NCBI GenBank assembly: GCA_019828545.1
Contig: JACVRA010000372.1
Span: forward strand, 1-17,500
Reading direction: 5' to 3'
From: Paracamarosporium sp. OC-R06-R3
Lineage: Eukaryota; Ascomycota; Dothideomycetes; Pleosporales; Didymosphaeriaceae
Length of the DNA: 17,500 nucleotides
In this document: positions 10,970 to 17,500 of the stretch, one piece after another
Layout of the letters: each line of letters starts with the position of its first letter
How positions within the stretch are numbered: position 1 is the stretch's first letter
The notes under the pieces: generated by a model
Database searches by the model: none
Seen by the model: only the letters and a program-made list of their open reading frames with translations
What the model was told of the DNA's origin: nothing
Translations under genes and position numbers: made by a program

Positions 10970-11452
10970 GTAGGGCCCGTAGTATCTCGGCCGGCATCGC
11001 CAGCCGAACGGGATCGTGATTATCTAGGATTACGGCGTGACTGGGGACGCTGGTGATGGGATGTCACCAGTTTGTTCAGATGCTGCTCAACAGAATCACG
11101 CAAAGTGAGCAGAACGAGGATATAAAACCCCCCAACCAGCAAACATGACGGGGCACGACGATAACGCGGACGTTAGCCTGGGTCGCATCAGCGGAACATG
11201 GGCGGAGCGTCCCGCCAGCCTTATCGGGCACGATAGCGCCAACCAGCAGTCAACAGCACCAACAGCGTGACAGGCGACTGGACCTTGTGGGCATATCTTG
11301 TGACGGACTTTTACGAAACAACCTATCTGTCGATTGCAAGCAAACGCGCCCTGGCGACATGATACGATGTCGGAGGGAAAGCAGAGTTGGTGATGTGACT
11401 CGATGGAAATACGTCAAAGCGTCTGTGCGTAGGGCGAAGAGGCTCTTTATCA
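10970..11452 (-). promoter_or_regulatory. Permease upstream region with a cluster of GATA (HGATAR) sites
   Basis: Six HGATAR matches lie upstream of the permease start: 11020-11025 (AGATAA, minus), 11159-11164 (CGATAA, plus), 11221-11226 (CGATAA, minus), 11231-11236 (CGATAG, plus), 11323-11328 (AGATAG, minus) and 11447-11452 (TGATAA, minus). AreA/Nit2 GATA factors bind this motif to activate nitrogen-source uptake genes, and two or more nearby sites are the functional form. With equal base frequencies about 1.3 matches would be expected on both strands of 430 bp. The sequence shows enrichment; regulation is inferred. Confidence 0.5.
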
Positions 11453-11832
11453 CGGGCGCAAGCGTTTCCTCGGCCTCTACACGCGTGATGTTGCACTCGG
11501 AGCATCCAAGGCTAATGCACGGCAGGAATAGCGCCACGATACGTCTTGTGGGGTGCGTCGCGGCAGCGGGAGAGCCAGTAAAGAGCCGTTGCGCCTTCTT
11601 GGTATCTAATTGACTCGATGGCATCTCGTAATCAGCTGCCATACAAAACACTACTCCAAAATCTCATCGGATGCCTGACAACAACGTCCACCTGCCCCCC
11701 ATGCCCACGGACATTGTTCTCCCGTTGAATAGTACAGAACAATCGATCCTGGTGCTTGTAGCACAGAGTATTCGACCGCCCTTGTCGCGCCCAAGTGCAG
11801 ACTGCGCATTCATGTTTTTTTTTTAATCCGGC
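11453..11832. other. Intergenic region, nothing recognised
   Basis: This is distal upstream sequence of the permease and 3' flank of the Yen1-like gene. It includes a run of ten T at 11815-11824, immediately past the end of the Yen1-like reading frame. Open frames here (for example 11287-11613 plus and 11250-11651 minus) show no family features. Confidence 0.45.
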
Positions 11833-13937
11833 CTAGGTGAGATCAATCGTCTCGATATCCTGAGCGAACGAACGAGGAGCAGCAGGTTCATGCGCGCGTT
11901 TTGACAGAGGAGCGACGTGCGTCGATACACCAATTTGTTTAGCCGTGGCACTCTCTTCCATGTTGCTGGAGGTGAAAAATCGAAGACGAGCAGCTCTCAC
12001 CTCTGCTGCGCTAGTCCCTCGACTAGTTAACGTAGAATCAGCCAAAGGAGGTACCACGACAACCGAACGGGTTTCTGTGTAAAGGCTTTGTGAATTACTC
12101 GAATTGCCAGCACTGCTCAGCTGTATAGCTGGGTCCGTCTCTTCATCTCCATCTTCCAGGCATAGCGGATTGTCTCTGAGATCTGTCCTATTTGAGCGGT
12201 TTTGCGATGGAAGAACGTCCTCTTCAGAATCCGATAGCAGGCTAATGTACTCAGCCTCAGGGTGCATGGGCTGAGTGCTCCCGGAGCGTCGAGCAGATGT
12301 TGGCTCCAGTACGTGGGATAAGTTGCTTGTAAGACACTCAACGTAAGGGGGGCTAGTGCTCAATCTATTCATGCTTCTACGCTTGCTCAGGGTCGTGGGT
12401 CGTCTTAATTCAGTTCCAACAGCTGGCGTCGTACTTCCACTTGCACCATCGTCCTCTATCCGTCTCTTGCGTTTCCCTAGGTCTTCATCGGCGCAGGTGG
12501 CGGATCGAGTACTTCGGCAGGCAAGGCCCTCTGTAGTAGATATGTTGGGATTTCCGCTTTTACAGTGTGGTTGGGCTCAAAGGGGTCTTGTATTGCGCTT
12601 GTCCAATAGCCAGCTCGCTCGCCCTCGAAGTCTTTCCGTTGAAGACTTGTGAGACCAAAAGGAGAGAATGTAAGCGATCTCAATAATGGCAACGAAGAAG
12701 ATTGAGTGTTACTTTTCTTGGTGCGTTGCTTTACAGGCTTGATTCCATGCAAATGTTCCTTTGGCAACGTTGGATTTCTGGCAACTAAAAATTTGGTGAG
12801 GAGAACAGGTCCGACCTAGTTCATGTATAGCCTTCCCCAAATGTTGAAGCGAGAGCTAGTCACGTCTAAGAGTTTGAGTTCATGGAGCGGAGCGTCCTAA
12901 CCATTACGCAGGCCCCGCAGATTCAAAAGTTGCTCATCCGTCGAGATCTTAGGCCGATTGTACTTGTCCAATGTCTTGATGTTTGGAAAATCGGGAGGAA
13001 TGGCGGTTCTACGGCCTCCTTGTCTCTGAAAGAGAGCTACAAGCTCGTCTCGCCAGATTATACAGTCTGCATTAGTCCTGCACTGGCAGAGAGACGAACC
13101 TAGACCTGCGCGAACAGCACCAGCAGCCATCGCAGGGCCGCAGCCTGGTAGGCCTTTCGTGTCATAATCTCCGCCACACAGCATGGCGAATAGCACCAGC
13201 CCCTCCCGATCTAGGTTGTACTTCTCTCGAATTTCTTGTCCATGTACGATCTGAAAGCATACGAATGATGAGCACTAATACGTACGCATGCTGCATCCGA
13301 ATAACACTTACCCTCACAGATGTTCCGCTCTTTATGGTATTCTCTTTAGACCGGTCATTGTTCCCTTTCTCCTTGGCGATGCGGTTATCTCGGATCAAGA
13401 CGCTACAACCAAGCATGAGAGTATCCGAATCCTGCGAGAAGACAGCGTCAACTACGCCCAACTGTTGTAGACGAGCGCACTCCGCTTCGGCTTCACCAGG
13501 AGCTTCGTGATGCGGAATGCGGAAGCAGTTTAGAAGTTCCTTGAGCAATCTTCGCTCCTCGTAATTGACTCTGCCTCCTCCGCGGCGCCCACGCTTCCAG
13601 GGTCTACCTGGGCCATCGAACACAAAGAGCAGTTGTACATTCAGCGTGAGAAGGCGGCAGATGCGGTAGAACATGGATTTTTCGATACCCTGGAAGGCTG
13701 GCTCATTTGACGCTACGTGCCAATATGAGCGTTCGCATCGAACTGTTTCTCGTTCCACTTACTATCGCGAATTCTGAATACTTGCTCCTTCGTGAGATTG
13801 TTATACCTCCAATCCGCCTCATCGACAGCGATTCTTAGGGGACGATCATATCGTTTGAAGTGGTCTTCAGCCAGCTGGGCGATTGGCACGCTGCGGTCCT
13901 CGTCTTTGAGGAACTCCCAGAGTGCAGTGATGCCCAT
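11833..13937 (-). pseudogene. GEN1/Yen1-like XPG-family nuclease (Holliday-junction resolvase), reading frame broken after the nuclease core
   Basis: Exons 13937-13763, 13712-13312 and 13250-12897 (introns of 50 and 61 nt, GTAAGT donors) encode 309 aa up to a TAG. The core is complete: MGI start, D39 (AVDEADW), D91 (FVFDGPGRPW), E132/E134/E136 (APGEAEAEC), D153/D155 (FSQDSD), D220 (GGDYD) and a helix-hairpin-like GLPGCGP. The family continues in the same frame after LRGLRNG, where a conserved W is replaced by TAG (12899-12897). A second TAG follows at 12818-12816, then clear family sequence to 12480. A one-base net frameshift near 12480 leads into an open tail (KRKRRIEDDG... to IETIDLT, stop 11833-11835). 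The tail keeps an NLS-like basic run and two SUMO-interaction-like motifs. A full-length ancestor would be about 700 aa. Loss of function is likely but not certain: a truncated core, a splicing rescue of the two stops, or sequence errors are alternatives. Confidence 0.72.
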
Positions 13938-14262
13938 TGCTTACGGTAGCGAGGCGCGCAACAAGATGCAAGAGAAGTGTAAGAGTAGCTAAAGGAGTCT
14001 TCGATTAACTAGACAGTGCCGCAAGCGGAAGATGATCACATATAGTACAGGGTTGGGTTGGGGCGGGGTGCGACGTCTGAGCCGCAGCGCGTTCCTTGCT
14101 AGTGTGCCTCTTCCTCGGGTCAACGCGAGCTCACATGATCGCGCCTCGACGCGTTCCTCCTCTTCCCCCGTCGTGGCCTCAGTCTTCTATCCTATGTCTG
14201 CACGGTGCCGACATTACGCCTTCGCAGGCTTGTGGGAACAACACACGCTGCCCAAGAACGCT
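13938..14262. other. Intergenic region between the AlcR-like gene and the Yen1-like gene
   Basis: This 325-bp stretch lies between two genes that both run on the minus strand. It should hold the 3' UTR of the AlcR-like gene and the promoter of the Yen1-like gene. Plus-strand open frames entering from 14032 continue antisense into the AlcR-like gene and look like shadows. No specific site is recognised. Confidence 0.5.
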
Positions 14263-17084
14263 TCACCCAGCACAGGCTACTGCGCTCGACACCGTCGTAG
14301 GAAAGAGGTTGTATCCTCTTCCTCTCCTGAGCGTCAGTGCTTCAGTGAGTATCTTCGCAGCCGAAAGAGCTTTGTCCGACCTTTGCCCAAGGAACTGCAA
14401 TGCCTTGATGCAATCCTCCGCTCGCTTGAACGCATCGGCTTGGCCAAGGCTACTCCTGTTTGGCGCTGCTGCAGGCTCAATCAACACAGCTCCAGCCGTC
14501 GCGAAAGCCCGAACAAGGACATCAGACCATGGCTCCGATAAGAGTGCCCCTTGACCTACAGAGAAGATGCCATTCTGAGATAGGACGCTGTCTTCTTGCG
14601 AGCATGCGCATCGAGCAATATCCGACAACGAGCGACAGTTCTCTTCCCTAAACCTGGCAATGAAGTTCAACGAGTCCCTCTCACGACGTCTTGCTTCAAG
14701 ACCAGACTCTGTCTCGTCCATGGTTTCTATGTTGTCTGCCAACAACAATGTAGCAAGATGCCAATGGCCAGCCAAGCAGACATACCACGATTTCACCCGC
14801 TCAGGTAGTTCGTCATGGTTGTGAATGCAGTCGCGGAGGAAAGGTGCATACAACTTTTGCCAGTGCTCATAAACCTCTAACGCGCCATGTACGGCAGCCT
14901 CGATCTTCCCACTCTGTGCATGGCGCGCAAGCAACGTCTGTATTCGCGTCACCTTGCGGAAGAGTAGCACTTTGATGGGAGCTGCTTCACAAAGGATTGA
15001 TGCAGCATCATCTTCCGAACAAGGCCACCGTACATGCGTACGTTGCCTCTGTTGGCGCTGACGTCTGAACAACAGGTCATCCCAGAAGTCCTCTGCTCTC
15101 GGATCTGATGTTTCTGGAATAGACCGGCCTTCACCAACTATACTCTGAATTGCTGGGAGGTCGCTGTCTTCAAGCGAGACAACCAGAGGCCGTTTATGCA
15201 TTGCCGATGACAATGTGTCAAACATGATACCAAGCCAAAAAAGCACGTCGACGGTCGCTTGATCAGCTGCTTCGAGTCCACTTATTTGAAGATGCTTCCA
15301 GCATCGTGGTCTCTTCTTTCGACGACCCCCAAAAGCTCCTGTCATAGTCATTCTTGAACGTAATGAATGGACCAGACGCAGTCCTTGCTCGAGATGGAGT
15401 GGAGGCCCATCGTCGTTCATAGTCAGATCTAGTTTCGAAAGAAGATCTTCGCATTCTTCCATATCTCTGTCTACCTCTGGTTCAGCTGATGCCTGTTGGG
15501 ATCCAGATCTTGTCTTGGTCTGTTCCAAATTATCATCTGGCTTCTGTGTCAACGAGAAAACAATATGTGCGAGCACTACTCGGAACGATTCAATATCAGC
15601 TGCATCATGGACCGCCTTGCGGGCTTGATGCCATGCTGTCAGCTGAAGAGAACGATCGAATTGAGTCTGGTTCGAAGTCATTCGGCGTGGTTGTTTAGTA
15701 GTCCCAGTCCTCTCATCAATGTGGAAAGGGTATCTAGCTCTTCGTTTTGCGTCTGGAACAGCCCACTGAGATGCAAAAGAGAAGATTGCCAGGTTCAAAG
15801 CTCGCGATGCCGCCCGATCCTCCGGTACTGTCAATAACCTTCCTCGCACTGAAGGTGACTGATCCAATTTGAATACCCGATGATAGATACGATTCCAGTC
15901 GGGACCACAGTTATCAGGAAGAGACACATCGCAGTCTCTACTATACGGGCAAGTCTTTTCAGTCAACCAACAGGACAAATGAGTCTCAAAGCTATCGTGG
16001 TAGATTCTCAACAGACCATCCGCTAGGAAAGCAGTGTTCGCCGACGAAAGCAAGTCATTCGTGAGAGTTATTGACGCATATGAGACGGTGCTTGCCGCTG
16101 AAGAGCCGCGCCGCCTTCGTTTGCGGGGTATGCATACGGCCCCACAGGTCGACTTCGAGTCTTCAGAAAACCCTACGCTTGGACTGGATTCTTTATTGCT
16201 TCGAACAACGTCTCTTGGGGAGGCTGTGTGAATGGAGGAGCCATGTCCTGAGTCCCATTCGAGCGGAGCAGCATCATGTGGAGGTTCTGAGCCGTTGCTG
16301 GGAGAGATTCCGTCCGTCACAGGTAGGTTATCCCATGGAAATTCGGTCGGCGTATATTCATACTGAAACGAAGGTGTCAAACTGTCGCTGAATTGTATCC
16401 CACATGGGAAGTCTGCGAAAGTCACTCCGACGTTGGCGGGCTCGAGTTGCGATACCCAGTCTCCTCCACTTCCCACATCCGACACAGCGGTATATTGTGG
16501 GGCTTGCTGACCGCAAGGTTGGCCGATTATGTCTTTACGATCTTGCGAGCGATTGCTGTTCGTACGACGTTTCTTCGTCGGTGGTATCGAGTTTGGTTGT
16601 GGTGTGGTTGCTTGCAATATCCGTTGTGATCGTAGCCATTCAAAGGTGCACGTTTTCTTTGTCTTCTCGCAGTTTCCGCAGGGTGCGAGGGGTCCAAAGA
16701 CATCTACATCGTCAACCATCTACACTGCTATTAGACGCGACAAGAGTCGTACCGCTGTAGTGGAAGATGGTAGGTTTTTCTCCGCTACTATCGCTTCCGT
16801 TCAACAACGCATCTTCTAGGATGGCAGCGTCGCACGCCCTTTTTCCTTTCCGGCTGCGATGGGTATTAGTGTATCCTCATGGCTAATGTAATGTATACGC
16901 AACATGCTACTGAACACACACTAAACCCGTTTCTTTAAGGAGCGCCATGTCTTAGGAAGATGACGTACCACTGGTCGCAGCAACGATTCTGCTTTCTGCC
17001 TGTCCTTGCCGGTTTCTGCGCATTCGTCGGCACGGTCCATACGTAATCCAAGAACGAGTTGGGCTGAACGTCAACAAAGTTCAT
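14263..17084 (-). CDS. alcR-like: AlcR-like Zn2Cys6 transcription factor
   Basis: AlcR of Aspergillus nidulans activates the ethanol-utilisation genes (alcA, aldA and its own gene). Three exons, complement of 17084-16969, 16853-16753 and 16703-14263, give 885 aa (AlcR is about 820). Intron 1 is 115 nt (GTACGT donor, CTAAT branch, phase 2) and splits the second zinc Cys codon; intron 2 is 49 nt (phase 1). The spliced cluster is C36-x2-C39-x6-C46-x34-C81-x2-C84-x6-C91, with the AlcR-like strings CDQCRKGKRACDA and CTFEWLRSQR. Distal similarity to AlcR is also clear: RIYHDSFETHLSCWLTE, FASQW, VDVLFWLGIMFDTLSSAMHKRPLVVS, IKVLLFRKVTRIQTLL, SWYVCLAGHWHLATLLLAD and CIKALQFLGQRSD near the C end. The ATG at 17084 gives MNFVDVQPNSF; it is the in-frame start upstream of the cluster. 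The exact intron 2 acceptor sets the C46-C81 linker (34 residues as chosen, longer than in AlcR). Target genes in this organism are not known. Confidence 0.85.
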
Positions 17085-17500
17085 GATTGCGATCCAGGAT
17101 CCGATGGCGAAATATGGAAAAGAAGTGAAGCTCGCTAGATGTGGTCACAAATAGTAGGACGGCGGCGGAGGGGCTTGTGTGCTATGACATGCAAATCAAC
17201 CCCGCACGTGCTTGTTAGCTCCACTTACCATCCCACTTTGGGACGATCTTGAAGTGCGGGGAAGGGCAAATGCAGGGCAAAGAAACGATTCCCACGTTTT
17301 ACCGCGCTGGCCGTGCGATCAGCAACACTGTTTAGGGGCCGTACATCAGTCGCAGTGAAAGTACTATACTTAGACGTGCAATTGCACGAAGGTACAACAG
17401 TGTAGATGCCGTAGTCACAACGTTGCTTCCGCGATAAGCCTTTCCCCACTATTCATAACGTGTCTGTGCGCGCGATGCAACACGAACACCAAAACACCCT
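17085..17500 (-). promoter_or_regulatory. Upstream region of the AlcR-like gene with AlcR half-sites overlapping CreA-type sites
   Basis: AlcR-type half-sites (CCGCA) occur at 17202-17206 on the plus strand and at 17255-17259 on the minus strand, in inverted orientation 48 bp apart. Each overlaps a CreA consensus (SYGGRG or its complement): CCCCGC at 17200-17205 and GCGGGG at 17256-17261. Further CreA matches are GCGGAG at 17165-17170 and CTCCAC at 17219-17224. In A. nidulans, alcR is autoactivated and repressed by CreA through neighbouring or overlapping sites, so the arrangement fits that logic. No further gene is recognised up to the window edge. Confidence 0.5.

Noticed and set aside
11121..11127. 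TATAAAA on the plus strand as a core promoter
   Set aside because: No plausible plus-strand gene follows it, and it points away from the permease, which is on the minus strand.
12477..12767. A separate small gene encoding the 96-codon minus-strand frame
   Set aside because: It continues the Yen1-like family sequence after the two stops and is part of that gene.
14032..14651. Overlapping plus-strand frames at the 3' end of the AlcR-like gene
   Set aside because: They are antisense to conserved AlcR C-terminal sequence, overlap one another, and show no motifs.
16750..16853. Apparent loss of the first half of the zinc cluster by small indels in the AlcR-like gene
   Set aside because: A 115-nt upstream intron joins CDQC to RKGKRACDA with correct Cys spacing, so the cluster is intact.
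17225..17449. A 74-codon minus-strand frame upstream of the AlcR-like gene
   Set aside because: It has no family resemblance and overlaps the likely promoter and 5' UTR.

Overview
This window reads as nuclear DNA of a filamentous ascomycete (Pezizomycotina, probably a Dothideomycete). The support is gene content (an AlcR-type Zn2Cys6 regulator, a fungal Fur-type NCS1 permease, fungal-style Mic10 and Urb2) and gene structure: short GT-AG introns, mostly 49-63 nt, several with CTAAC or CTAAT branch sites. There are no bacterial operons, rRNA, tRNA or CRISPR signals that I can see. All homology statements come from recognising protein families by eye; no search was run.

Layout from left to right. 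Positions 1-2264 hold two decayed genes on the + strand: the 3' part of a fungal cell-surface or membrane protein family with many stops and frameshifts, then a small Cys/His-rich protein broken by two in-frame stops. Positions 2265-3070 hold nothing I can recognise. MIC10 (complement 3071-3588, three exons) and URB2 (3823-8315, a six-codon first exon plus one very long exon) are divergent and share a 234-bp promoter. A four-exon NCS1 uracil/allantoin-type permease lies at complement 8875-10969. Its upstream region carries six HGATAR motifs, as expected for nitrogen-controlled uptake genes.

Next is a GEN1/Yen1-like XPG nuclease gene (complement 11833-13937). Its nuclease core is intact with all catalytic acids, but the downstream frame has two TAG codons and a frameshift, although the C-terminal tail is still well preserved. 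The last gene (complement 14263-17084, three exons, 885 aa) is a homologue of AlcR, the ethanol-utilisation activator of Aspergillus nidulans. Two AlcR half-sites upstream of it each overlap a CreA-type motif, which suggests autoregulation under carbon catabolite repression.

The genes do not form a pathway or an obvious cluster: this is mostly ordinary housekeeping and nutrient-response DNA. I do not see a clear new biological system. The points most worth a second look are the state of the Yen1-like gene (dead, truncated, rescued by splicing, or a sequence error), the overlapping AlcR/CreA sites, and the concentration of decayed genes at the left end.
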